From Microbacterium sp. H1-D42 (GTDB taxonomy: Bacteria; Actinomycetota; Actinomycetes; Actinomycetales; Microbacteriaceae), in contig NZ_CP093342.1 in assembly GCF_022637555.1 (NCBI RefSeq), positions 2,852,001 through 2,916,000 of the forward strand: 64,000 nucleotides of DNA, written 5' to 3'. Shown in pieces: positions 18,972-27,622 of this stretch. How positions within the stretch are numbered: position 1 is the stretch's first letter; every line of letters begins with the position of its first letter. The translations under genes were made by a program, and so were the position numbers. The notes under the pieces were generated by a model. It was not told the DNA's origin. It saw only the letters and a list, made by a program, of their open reading frames with translations, and did no database searches.

Positions 18972-19823
18972 ATGGAAATCCATCAGCTGCGCTACGTCAT
19001 CGCGGTCGTCGACACCGGCTCGTTCACCGCGGCCGCCGAGGCTGTGCGGGTGAGTCAGTCCGGCGTGAGCACGCAGGTGAAGAAGCTGGAGCGCGAGCTG
19101 GGTGTCGCCCTGTTCGACCGAAGCGCGCGCCAAGTAACCCTGACGGCAGAGGGTGAGCGGATGCTGCCGGTGATCCGCTCGGCTCTGCAGGCGATCGGCG
19201 AGGTGCCTGCAACCGCCGCAGATCTGCGCGGACTGCTGCGGGGCACGCTGCGCGTCGGCGTCGTGTCCGGTCTCACCTGGCCACGACTGTTCGACGCGCT
19301 GAGCGAGCTGCACACGGCGCACCCTGGACTCGACATCAGGCTGCGTGAGGGCACGTCCGAGCATCTCACCGCGCAGCTGCGGCGCGGGGAGTGCGACATC
19401 GCGGTGGTGGCGTGGGCGCAGCATCCGCCGGCCGGGCTCGAGTCGGCGACCATCTTCGACGACCCGCTGGTCGCCGTGGTCGCCCCTGATCACGCGTGGG
19501 CGACGCGCACCAGCATCCGCCCCGCTGAACTCTCCGGCGTCGACATCATCGCCCTGCCCACCGGCACCGGCGACCGCTCGGCGCTGGCCGAGCTGCTGCC
19601 TGGGGTCACGCCGCGCTGGGAGGTCTCGACGCCCTGGTTCGTCGAGCGACTCGCCGCGCGCGGCATCGGTGTCGGGATCGTCAGCGACGCCACGCGCCGG
19701 CGCTGGACCGAGGTGCGGGCGGTGCCGATCGCGGCGCCGGATGTGCGCTCGCGACTCGGGATCGCGTGGCCGCACTCCCCCACGCGTGCGGCCACGGCGA
19801 TGCGCGAGCTGCTGGCGGGCTGA
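18972..19823 (+). CDS. LysR family transcriptional regulator
   Basis: A 283-residue regulator with an N-terminal winged helix-turn-helix (residues 1-60, beginning MEIHQLRYVIAVVDTGSFT) and a C-terminal substrate-binding-type effector domain. The recognition helix carries the QSGVSTQVKKLERELG pattern of the family. It is transcribed away from the AhpD-like gene, the classic arrangement in which a LysR protein controls its divergent neighbour. The spacer holds the palindrome GATGAGTATCATC (18949-18961) just upstream of its own start. Confidence 0.93.
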   Translation: MEIHQLRYVIAVVDTGSFTAAAEAVRVSQSGVSTQVKKLERELGVALFDRSARQVTLTAEGERMLPVIRSALQAIGEVPATAADLRGLLRGTLRVGVVSGLTWPRLFDALSELHTAHPGLDIRLREGTSEHLTAQLRRGECDIAVVAWAQHPPAGLESATIFDDPLVAVVAPDHAWATRTSIRPAELSGVDIIALPTGTGDRSALAELLPGVTPRWEVSTPWFVERLAARGIGVGIVSDATRRRWTEVRAVPIAAPDVRSRLGIAWPHSPTRAATAMRELLAG

Positions 19824-19862
19824 GCCGGCAGTCTCCCGCCGACGCCACGCGGTACGGTCGTT

Positions 19863-20498
19863 TCAGGCCAGCCCGTGCTCGAACGCGAACACGACCAGCT
19901 GCACACGGTCCCGCAGCAGCAGCTTGCCGAGGATGCGGCTGATGTGAGTCTTCACCGTCGCCTCGCTGAGGAACTCGCGCGCGGCGATCTCGGAGTTGGA
20001 CAGGCCCCGAGCGGCGAGCGCGAAGATCTCGCGCTCGCGCTCGGTGAGATCGTCGAACTGCCGGGGCACCGGCTTGGTCTCGGCGGTGAAGTGGGCGAAG
20101 AGCTCGCGAGTGGCGGATGCTGCGATCACGCTCGACCCGGAATCGACGGTCCGGATCGCGGCCAGCAGGAACTCGGGGTCTGCGTCCTTGAGCAGGAATC
20201 CGCTCGCGCCCTGCTGGATCGCTCTGGCCGCAGACTCGTCGAGATCGAACGTCGTGAGCATGACCACCCGCGGCGGGTCGGGCTGAGCGAGCAGTTCTGC
20301 CGTCGCGGTCAGGCCGTCCATCACGGGCATCCGGATGTCCATCAGCACCACGTCAGGTCGCACGCTGCGGATGACATCGAGCGCCTCGCGTCCGTTGCCC
20401 GCTTCGCCCACCACATCCATGTCGGGCTGGGATGCGACGAGCATGCGGATGCCGGCGCGGAACAGCGCCTGGTCGTCGACGAGCACGACCTTGATCAT
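19863..20498 (-). CDS. NarL/FixJ-type response regulator
   Basis: A 211-residue response regulator. The receiver has the acidic pair after strand 1 (VLVDDQALF), the phospho-acceptor Asp in VVLMDIRMP, a conserved Thr (MLTTFD) and Lys (LLKDADP). The C-terminal LuxR-type helix-turn-helix contains LTEREREIFALAARGLSNSEIA. It lies 12 nt downstream of the histidine kinase gene on the same strand, forming a two-component system. The group resembles DesR/LiaR-type regulators that respond to envelope stress or temperature; the signal here is unknown. Confidence 0.95.
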   Translation of the reverse strand: MIKVVLVDDQALFRAGIRMLVASQPDMDVVGEAGNGREALDVIRSVRPDVVLMDIRMPVMDGLTATAELLAQPDPPRVVMLTTFDLDESAARAIQQGASGFLLKDADPEFLLAAIRTVDSGSSVIAASATRELFAHFTAETKPVPRQFDDLTEREREIFALAARGLSNSEIAAREFLSEATVKTHISRILGKLLLRDRVQLVVFAFEHGLA

Positions 20499-20510
20499 GA
20501 GACCTCCAGG

Positions 20511-21719
20511 TCAGCGGGTGGAAGCGGGACTCTGCGCCCCGATCGGCAGGGTGGCCATGACCACGAACGAACCGTGTTCCCGCTCGGCCACGAGCGTACC
20601 GCCCACGAGCTGTGCCCGCTCGCGCATGCCGACCACACCGTGACCTCCGCCGAGCGTCGCCGTGCTGCCCACCACCGTGTTGCGCACCACGATGTCGACC
20701 CGGTTGTCGAGCCAGGCCAGATTCACGTCGACATCCCCCGCTCCGTGCCGCAGCGCGTTGGTGAGCGCTTCCTGCAGAATGCGGTAGACGGCGAGCTGAA
20801 TCGCCCCCGGCGGCTCGCCCGGAGGCATCGGATCTACCGTGACCCGCGGCTCGATGCCGGCCTGCCGCACCTGCGCGAACAGCGTCTCGAGGTCGGCGAG
20901 AGTCGGCTGCGGTCCGTCGCCCTGGCGATGCCGCAGCTGCGTGAGCAGCATCCGCACATCCGACAGCGCAGAGCGGGCCGTCGTCGCGATCGTGCCCAGC
21001 GCCTCCTGCGCGAGTTCGGGATGCGAGGATGCCGCGTACCGCGCCCCATCGGCCTGGGCGATCACGACAGCGAGGGAGTGCGCGACCACATCGTGCATGT
21101 CGCGGGCGATGCGCGCACGCTCCTGTTCCTCTGCGGCCATGGTCTCGGCGCGCAGCTGCGCCTCGCGAGTCTGCTGCCCGTGCCGCACCACCCGCCATAG
21201 CAGGCCGGCGCCCCAGGCGATCACCAGCGCGAAGCCGACGGTGAGGCCCATCATCAGCGCGATCAGCAGCGTGCGCAGCGCCGGCGGCGCTGGTGCGGTG
21301 ATGCCGGTGGTGTCGAACTGCAGCAGCGCCATGTAGAGGCCGGCGACGATACCGCCGACGACCGTCGAGCCGCCGCCGAACCACAGCATGCGGCGCGACC
21401 CCCAGGCCGACGTCGCGAACAGCACCCCGAAGATCGCCACATTGAACGGCAGCGGCGGGAACCCGCAGGCCATCTGCGCGATCGCGGCCACCCATGCGAT
21501 GATCAGCGCCAGCGCTGGTGAGAGCCTGCTGATCGCGGCGGCGCCCCACATCACGACGCCGATGATCACGTGGATGCTGAGAACCAGCCATTCCGGCTGC
21601 ATCCAGGTGCTCAGGCCACCGGAGATGAACGCCAGTGACAGCGGGATCGTGATGAGCGCGCCGAACACGCTGCCGACGATGTCGACGACGAGCCAGGTAC
21701 GGGAAACGGAGCGGATCAC
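20511..21719 (-). CDS. Sensor histidine kinase, HisKA_3 type
   Basis: A 402-residue kinase paired with the response regulator downstream. About four to six membrane segments occupy residues 10-160 with almost no extracytoplasmic loop, so the sensor is probably intramembrane. The H-box ARIARDMHDVVAHSL holds the phospho-accepting His, and the ATPase domain ends with GGHGVVGMRERAQLVGG. The start is GTG at 21717-21719, six nt after TAGCGT on the minus strand and without a Shine-Dalgarno site, which suggests a leaderless transcript. Confidence 0.94.
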   Translation of the reverse strand: MIRSVSRTWLVVDIVGSVFGALITIPLSLAFISGGLSTWMQPEWLVLSIHVIIGVVMWGAAAISRLSPALALIIAWVAAIAQMACGFPPLPFNVAIFGVLFATSAWGSRRMLWFGGGSTVVGGIVAGLYMALLQFDTTGITAPAPPALRTLLIALMMGLTVGFALVIAWGAGLLWRVVRHGQQTREAQLRAETMAAEEQERARIARDMHDVVAHSLAVVIAQADGARYAASSHPELAQEALGTIATTARSALSDVRMLLTQLRHRQGDGPQPTLADLETLFAQVRQAGIEPRVTVDPMPPGEPPGAIQLAVYRILQEALTNALRHGAGDVDVNLAWLDNRVDIVVRNTVVGSTATLGGGHGVVGMRERAQLVGGTLVAEREHGSFVVMATLPIGAQSPASTR

Positions 21720-21794
21720 GCTTTCACGCTACGGGAGGTGCGTATGCAGGCGCATCCACCTCGGGATGTATCCGCGTGTTGCTTGCGATGGCCT

Positions 21795-22586
21795 TCACAC
21801 CCGGCAGAGGATCTCGCCGTGCGGCACGAGGTACCAGCCGTCACCGTCGGCGGCCCACGTGCGCCAGGCGTCGCTGATGCGCTGCAGCTGATCGCGGGTG
21901 GCCAGGCCGTCGCGCTGCAGCTGGCTGGCGAGAGCGGATTCCAGGATGCGATCGGCCCACATCCCGCCCCACCAGTCCCGTTCCGCTGGTGTCGCGTAGC
22001 ACCACGTGGATGCCGTCGCCGTGACGTCCGTGAACCCAGCAGCCCGCGCCCAGGCCAGCAGTCGCCTGCCGGCATCCGGCTCGCCGCCGTTGGCGCGCGC
22101 CGCTTCGCGGTACAGACGCAGCCACTCGTCCAGCTCGGGCAGCAGCGGGAACCAGATGAAACCGGCGTAGTCGGCGTCGCGAGCGGCGACGATCCCGCCG
22201 GGCTTGGTGACGCGGCGCATCTCGCGCAGTGCCTGCACGGGGTCGCCGACGTGCTGCAGCACCTGGTGCGTGTGCACGATGTCGAAGGTGTCGTCGGCGA
22301 AGCCGAGCGCGTGCACGTCCTCGATGGCGAAGTCGATGTTGCCGATGCCGCGATCGGCGGCGAGCGCCTGCGACAGGGCGAGCGCATCGGCATTGATCTC
22401 GGTGGCGGTGACGCGAGCAACTCGGCTCGCGAAGTCGGCCGTGATCGTACCGGGGCCGGCTCCGACGTCGAGCAGGTGCGCGTCAGAGGTCAGAAGCGGC
22501 TCGAGATAGGCCGCCGAATTCGCGATGTTGCGGGTGTTGTGCGAGCGCAGCACCGAATCGTGGTGCCCATGCGTGTAAACGGCCAT
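21795..22586 (-). CDS. Class I SAM-dependent methyltransferase
   Basis: A 263-residue methyltransferase. Motif I is LLDVGAGPGTIT, followed by the acidic residue of motif II (VTATEINADAL), motif III in AIEDVHALGFADDTFD, and motif IV HTHQVLQHV. The fold resembles the UbiE/MenG group and the gene lies next to menE, but the menaquinone methyltransferase signatures are not clear and I would not call it MenG. ATG 22586 lies six nt after CAGACT on the minus strand, with no Shine-Dalgarno site. Confidence 0.85.
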   Translation of the reverse strand: MAVYTHGHHDSVLRSHNTRNIANSAAYLEPLLTSDAHLLDVGAGPGTITADFASRVARVTATEINADALALSQALAADRGIGNIDFAIEDVHALGFADDTFDIVHTHQVLQHVGDPVQALREMRRVTKPGGIVAARDADYAGFIWFPLLPELDEWLRLYREAARANGGEPDAGRRLLAWARAAGFTDVTATASTWCYATPAERDWWGGMWADRILESALASQLQRDGLATRDQLQRISDAWRTWAADGDGWYLVPHGEILCRV

Positions 22587-22637
22587 GCCGTCAGTCTGCC
22601 GGATCGGCGATGCGCGGCGGGACGCGTGACAAAGCGC

Positions 22638-23759
22638 TCAGCCGGCGATCAACCGGCGGATCGCCTCGCGGTCGGGCTTGCCGGAGGCCAGCAGCGGCAG
22701 CTCCGGCACGACCTCGAGCTGCACCGGGCGTGCGTGCTTGCCGATCTCACCGGAGACGCGGGCGCGGGCATCGTCGAACAGGTGCTCCGAATCACCGCTT
22801 CCGCGCGCGACGAAGATAGCGGATGCCTCACCCCACCGCTCATCGGGTATGCCGACCACCACGGCCTGCTCCAGTCCAGGCACACCGCGGACGACCCGCT
22901 CGACCCTGTCGAGTGAGACATTGATGCCGCCCGAGACGATGACATTGTCGATGCGGCCGTGCACGCGCACCACCCCATCCTCGACGAGCCCGTGGTCCCC
23001 GGTGCGATACCAGCGCACGCCGTCGGCGTCGGTCACGAAGGTCTTGTCGGTGAGGGCCGCGTCTGCCAGGTAGCCGGATGCCAGCATCCGACCCGCGATG
23101 CGCAGCTCGCCCTCCACCTCGCGCACGGCAACGCCGTCGAGCGGCACGCCGTCGTATACGCACCCGCCCGCGGTCTCGCTGGAGCCGTAGGTGCGCACGA
23201 TGTTCACTCCGAGATCGGATGCCCGCTCCCGGACGTGTGCGGGCAGCGCCTGCCCTCCGATGAGGATGGCACGATACGCGCGCAGCGCCGCGAGCACCGT
23301 CGCGTCGTCAGCGTCATCGAGGAGCGTGCTCAGCTGCGCGGGGACGAGCGAGGTGTAGAGCTCGTGTCCGCCGGCGTGCTGCAGCGTCACGGCGGCGAAG
23401 GACTGCGGGGTGAAGCGTCCATCGAGCATGGCCGGGTGGGTGCCGGCGAGCAGCGAGCGCACCAGCACCTGGAGGCCGGCGACGTATCCGGCCGGCAGCG
23501 CCAGCACCCAGCGTCCGGATCCGATGCGCGCCGCGGTCGACTGAGCGCTGGCCCGAAGGGCGTCCGCGCTCAGCACGACCTGTTTGGGGATGCCACTCGA
23601 CCCCGAGGTCGCGATCACGGCCGCCGTGCCGGCCGGCACTTCCGCGGTGTGCGCCGGCAGCATCCCGAGTCCCAGCGCCGGCCCGCCGTCCAGCGCGGAT
23701 CGGATGCCCTCGAGCACCTCCAGCGGGTCATCGCCGTTCGTGCGCTCAAGGCTCGTCAT
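22638..23759 (-). CDS. menE: o-Succinylbenzoate-CoA ligase (menaquinone synthesis)
   Basis: AMP-forming ligase of 373 residues that activates o-succinylbenzoate with CoA. The phosphate loop ATSGSSGIPKQV, the YGSSETAGG motif, YRTGDHG and the C-terminal catalytic Lys in LLASGKPDREA are present. It is shorter than the 450-500 residues of enterobacterial MenE, as is usual in actinobacteria. It starts 11 nt after menB on the same strand, which with the MenB context supports the MenE call over a generic acyl-CoA ligase. Confidence 0.87.
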   Translation of the reverse strand: MTSLERTNGDDPLEVLEGIRSALDGGPALGLGMLPAHTAEVPAGTAAVIATSGSSGIPKQVVLSADALRASAQSTAARIGSGRWVLALPAGYVAGLQVLVRSLLAGTHPAMLDGRFTPQSFAAVTLQHAGGHELYTSLVPAQLSTLLDDADDATVLAALRAYRAILIGGQALPAHVRERASDLGVNIVRTYGSSETAGGCVYDGVPLDGVAVREVEGELRIAGRMLASGYLADAALTDKTFVTDADGVRWYRTGDHGLVEDGVVRVHGRIDNVIVSGGINVSLDRVERVVRGVPGLEQAVVVGIPDERWGEASAIFVARGSGDSEHLFDDARARVSGEIGKHARPVQLEVVPELPLLASGKPDREAIRRLIAG

Positions 23760-23770
23760 CGGCGGCTCGA

Positions 23771-24691
<921 letters not shown>

Positions 24692-24692
24692 C

Positions 24693-25358
24693 CTATTCCG
24701 GCAGCTTCATCCGCGCCTCGCGCCGGACCGGCGCCGCCAACCGCTCCCCCATCCGCTCCAGGAATGCGCGCACCTCGTCTGGGGCGACGGCACCCGCGTG
24801 CTTGAGCGCGATGCCGACCGGCTTCGCGACCAGCGGGTCGCGATCGTCGGCGAGCATCTCGGCCAGGCGCAGCAGGTCGGCGATCCCCTCGGGGTGTCCC
24901 GGGCGGGTATAGGCCAGCGGCGCCGTCATCGCCGTGCGCCGGTGCAGGGGATCGGATGCTGCGGCGAGCGCGAACAGCGGCTCGCGCGACCGGTTCCGCA
25001 GGAACACGCCCACCACGCGCGGAGCCGCCCGGTCGACCATGTCCCAGGAATCGATGCTGTCGTGCCGGCGCAGGTACAGCTCGTACCGCTCCGCGCGCAG
25101 CGCGTCGGTGATCCGAGGCGAGCGCACCTGGAAATCCAGGACGCAGAACGCCGCCAGACGAGGCTCGTACTGCTGTTCGTCGAGCAGCCGCTCGACCTCT
25201 GCGAGGGGCATCCCGGCACTGTGCCGCTGCGCGATGTCGAACAGCGTGCCCATCCGCACGCCCAGGACGCCGCCGACGCCCTTGTAGTGCCGGTTCGGAT
25301 GCTCGGCGGGGTCTGCCGCCATGTGCAGATCCGTCAGCAGCTCGGCCGCTGTGCTCAT
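24693..25358 (-). CDS. AlkD-like DNA alkylation repair protein (HEAT-repeat)
   Basis: A 221-residue helical protein of the AlkC/AlkD DNA glycosylase superfamily. The conserved RRHDSIDSWDMVDRAAP stretch at about residues 97-113, with Trp and Asp of the WDLVD-type motif, matches the DNA-binding/catalytic region of AlkD. Helical HEAT-like repeats fill the rest. It should excise bulky or cationic alkylated bases. The start is six nt downstream of TACGCT on the minus strand, opposite the divergent cyclophilin promoter. Transcription probably continues into menB because the stop and the menB start are adjacent. Confidence 0.8.
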   Translation of the reverse strand: MSTAAELLTDLHMAADPAEHPNRHYKGVGGVLGVRMGTLFDIAQRHSAGMPLAEVERLLDEQQYEPRLAAFCVLDFQVRSPRITDALRAERYELYLRRHDSIDSWDMVDRAAPRVVGVFLRNRSREPLFALAAASDPLHRRTAMTAPLAYTRPGHPEGIADLLRLAEMLADDRDPLVAKPVGIALKHAGAVAPDEVRAFLERMGERLAAPVRREARMKLPE

Positions 25359-25364
25359 CGCGCC

Positions 25365-25406
25365 AGCGTACCTTCCTCGAATTCGCCAAGGAGTGTCGCG
25401 TACGAT
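25365..25406. promoter_or_regulatory. Back-to-back leaderless promoters (AlkD-like gene and cyclophilin)
   Basis: The minus-strand -10 TACGCT (25365-25370) lies six nt from the AlkD-like ATG, and the plus-strand -10 TACGAT (25401-25406) lies six nt from the cyclophilin GTG. The two promoters share a 54 bp spacer, so the polymerases must compete or coordinate. No clear -35 is visible for either. Confidence 0.5.
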
Positions 25407-25412
25407 CTACGC

Positions 25413-26096
25413 GTGCTGACTCCCCGCCTTCGCCGTTCCCTGCTCGCCCTCACCGCTGCTGCTGCGCTCGCGCTGACCGGCTGCGCTTCCGCTCAGGAAG
25501 CCCCTGCCGCCTCCCCCAGCCAAAGCGAAGCGCCCGCGCCATCAGGCGAGTGCTCGTACCCGGCAGATTCGAGCCCGGCGTCGAAGCCGGTCGACGCACC
25601 CGATGCTGATCCGGCGGCGACGGGTGAGGTGGCGGCGACGATCTCGACCAGCGCCGGCGATCTGGCAGTGACGCTGGATGCTGACGCGGCTCCGTGCACG
25701 GTGAACAGCTTCCTCTCGCTCGGCGAGCAGGGCTACTTCGACGGCACGAACTGCCACCGCCTCACGACTGAGGGCATCTTCGTGCTGCAGTGCGGCGACC
25801 CCACGGGCACCGGCACCGGTGGCCCCGGATACTCGTTCGCCGATGAGCTCGAAGGCTCCGAGACCTACGAGGCCGGCACGCTCGCGATGGCCAACGCCGG
25901 GCCGAACACGAACGGCTCGCAGTTCTTCATCGTCTACGCCGACACGCCGCTGCCGCCGAAGTACACCGTCTTCGGCCACCTCGATGAGGCCAGTACGGCG
26001 ATCGTCGCCGGCATCGCGGCCGCCGGCACCGAGTCCGGCGCCCCCGACGGCGCCCCCAAGACCCCCGTCACGCTGGACGCGGTCACGGCCAACTGA
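25413..26096 (+). CDS. Peptidyl-prolyl cis-trans isomerase, cyclophilin-type lipoprotein
   Basis: A 227-residue secreted cyclophilin. The start GTG 25413 gives a signal peptide ending in the lipobox ALTGC (Cys about 22), so the protein should be anchored outside the membrane. A Pro/Ser/Ala-rich linker of about 40 residues leads to the cyclophilin domain with NCHRLTTEGIFVLQCGDPTGTG, NTNGSQFFI and YTVFGH, the active-site region of the family (the catalytic Arg is in the NCHRL position). Likely role: folding of exported proteins. -10 TACGAT lies six nt upstream. Confidence 0.92.
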   Translation: MLTPRLRRSLLALTAAAALALTGCASAQEAPAASPSQSEAPAPSGECSYPADSSPASKPVDAPDADPAATGEVAATISTSAGDLAVTLDADAAPCTVNSFLSLGEQGYFDGTNCHRLTTEGIFVLQCGDPTGTGTGGPGYSFADELEGSETYEAGTLAMANAGPNTNGSQFFIVYADTPLPPKYTVFGHLDEASTAIVAGIAAAGTESGAPDGAPKTPVTLDAVTAN

Positions 26097-26111
26097 CGCC
26101 GCGACTGTTAC

Positions 26112-26133
26112 GGTCGCAATTTCTCCCGCTTGA
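26112..26133 (+). repeat. Third, degenerate half-copy of the 26150-26208 palindrome
   Basis: GGTCGCAA-N4-TCCCGCTT occurs here in direct orientation to the left arm of the long palindrome 40 bp downstream, so the arm sequence appears three times in 100 bp. It suggests the palindrome belongs to a repeated element and not only to a terminator. Confidence 0.6.
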
Positions 26134-26149
26134 GCGTGCCACGTGGCTG

Positions 26150-26208
26150 CTCAGGTCGCAAAAAGTCCCGCTTCGTCTATTGCGAAGCGGGACTTTCTGC
26201 GACCTGAG
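26150..26208. terminator. Long perfect-stem palindrome between convergent genes
   Basis: Arms of 26 bp (left 26150-26175, right 26183-26208) pair with a single mismatch around a 7 nt loop. The arms begin CTCAGGTCGCA and end GTCCCGCTTCG. It lies between the stop of the cyclophilin gene and the stop of the convergent HAAS-domain gene, so a bidirectional terminator is likely. The left end contains an A-run and the right end a T-run, which fits termination in both directions. It may also be a member of a dispersed palindromic repeat family. Confidence 0.7.
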
Positions 26209-26257
26209 TGGCCGATGCCGGCCGGCGGGACCCGCCCAGCGGAAGAGTCGGATGCCC

Positions 26258-27211
26258 TCAGCCGGCGATCCGGGCCCGACGCGCACGGAGGAAACCGTCG
26301 ATGCCGTCCCAGATCGTGACTCCGGCGATGACGACTCCGGTCAGCACGGCCAGGACGGCCCGTGCGTCAGCATCCACTCCGTTGACGATGAGCGCATCGA
26401 CGAACTCTGCGTTGAACAGCACGCCCCGACCGAGTGCGGTCAGGCCGAGACTCATCACGCACACCGCGATCGCGGCATTGATGATGGCGAAGCGCTTCGT
26501 CCAGCGGCCATGCGCGTAGACCACGATCGCGAGCACGGCCTCGGCGGCGAGCAGCGCGAACAGCACGCCCATCCACCACGGCCACAGCTCGGGGTTGATG
26601 ATCGTGACTGGCTCGTCGATACCTGCAGGGAACCCGCGGAAGTGATCCCACAGCAGCAGCCCGGCGAAGATCCCGACCATCACGAGTGAGGCGATGAGGT
26701 CACCGCGCCCGACGCCCTTCGGTCCGTCCTCCGGCAGCTGGTCGACGCTCCACCGCACGCCGGTGTCGGCGCCGGTGCGCTCGAAGATGGCGAAGATCAG
26801 CGTGGTCCAGAACGTCACGTGCACGAGCACCGACAGCCCCACGGCGATCGCCTGGCCGATGATCGATCCGATACCTGCGCCGGAGACCGCCTGCGCGATG
26901 GCGACGCCGGCGAAGGCGCACGCCGGGACGATCGCGACCAGCACCTTCAGCAGCCGCCACCACGTGAGGTAGTACTTCGGCCCGATCAGGTGCAGTGGGC
27001 GGTCGGCATAGCCGGCGGCGAGGATGCCGGGGTCGCCGAGCTCTGTGAGCACCGCGCGCTCGGCATCCTCAGCGGTCTCTCCGGCCTCGGTGCGGGCGTC
27101 GATGGCATCCGAGATCGAGACGTCCAGCTCGTCTCGCACCTCGACCTGCAGGTTCGGCGGCAGGCTGCGGATGGTCGCGGCGACGTAGCGGTCGGTCAGT
27201 GTGGCGGTCAT
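26258..27211 (-). CDS. HAAS-domain membrane protein paired with PadR regulator
   Basis: A 317-residue protein. The N-terminal ~70 residues form a HAAS/permease-prefix helical domain (RYVAATIRSLPPNLQVEVRDELDVSI), followed by about six membrane segments between residues 85 and 300. Proteins of this type are encoded next to PadR regulators in many Gram-positives and are thought to act as membrane partners of the regulator or of a permease. The start lies one nt after the PadR stop, so the two are translated from one message. The function is not known. Confidence 0.78.
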   Translation of the reverse strand: MTATLTDRYVAATIRSLPPNLQVEVRDELDVSISDAIDARTEAGETAEDAERAVLTELGDPGILAAGYADRPLHLIGPKYYLTWWRLLKVLVAIVPACAFAGVAIAQAVSGAGIGSIIGQAIAVGLSVLVHVTFWTTLIFAIFERTGADTGVRWSVDQLPEDGPKGVGRGDLIASLVMVGIFAGLLLWDHFRGFPAGIDEPVTIINPELWPWWMGVLFALLAAEAVLAIVVYAHGRWTKRFAIINAAIAVCVMSLGLTALGRGVLFNAEFVDALIVNGVDADARAVLAVLTGVVIAGVTIWDGIDGFLRARRARIAG

Positions 27212-27212
27212 G

Positions 27213-27545
27213 TCAGTCTCCGGTGGGAAGTGCGGCAGTCGCGGCGGCGATGGCGGCGACCTCCTGCGTCAAGGTGGCGGCGAGGCGGATGCCCGCCTCG
27301 GAGGTGCGGTAGAACTTGCGCGGACGCGCTTCTTCGGTGTTCCACTCGCTGTCGAGGAAGCCCTGCTTCTCGAGCCGGCGCAGCAGGGGGTAGAGCGTGT
27401 TGGCATCGGTGGGGAAGCCGGCGGATGCCAGCTGCTCGAGCAGCCCGTAGCCGTAGCCGGGCGTGCGCAGCAGCTGCAGGCTCGCGAGCACGATCGTGCC
27501 GCGCCGCAGCTCCTGCAGGTGGACGTCGAGCTCCGTGCCGTTCAT
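27213..27545 (-). CDS. PadR family transcriptional regulator
   Basis: A 110-residue winged-helix repressor. The PadR pattern is clear: GTIVLASLQLLRTPGYGYGLLEQL, then the Pro-rich turn and NTLYPLLRRLEKQGFLDSEW, and the wing with PRKFYRTSEAG. Its own promoter (TTGACA, 18 bp, TACCGT) lies directly upstream with a palindrome in the spacer, indicating autoregulation. The -10 ends seven nt before ATG 27545, so the transcript is leaderless. It controls the HAAS-domain gene downstream. Confidence 0.9.
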   Translation of the reverse strand: MNGTELDVHLQELRRGTIVLASLQLLRTPGYGYGLLEQLASAGFPTDANTLYPLLRRLEKQGFLDSEWNTEEARPRKFYRTSEAGIRLAATLTQEVAAIAAATAALPTGD

Positions 27546-27552
27546 GTCTCAC

Positions 27553-27582
27553 ACGGTACTGTGTGTTACACACTATTGTCAA
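27553..27582 (-). promoter_or_regulatory. padR promoter with palindromic operator in the spacer
   Basis: Minus-strand TTGACA (27577-27582) and TACCGT (27553-27558) flank an 18 bp spacer that contains the perfect odd palindrome GTGTGT-T-ACACAC (27561-27573). A repressor bound here would block both promoter elements, so PadR autorepression is the simplest reading. The plus-strand GNAT gene starts 50 bp away and could be affected too. Confidence 0.6.
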
Positions 27583-27622
27583 TGGCACATCAGCGTACGT
27601 CTCACGCATCTAGTCTGAAACA

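Noticed and set aside
21795..22586. MenG (demethylmenaquinone methyltransferase)
   Set aside because: Adjacent to menE, but its motif pattern is of a general methyltransferase and not clearly MenG.
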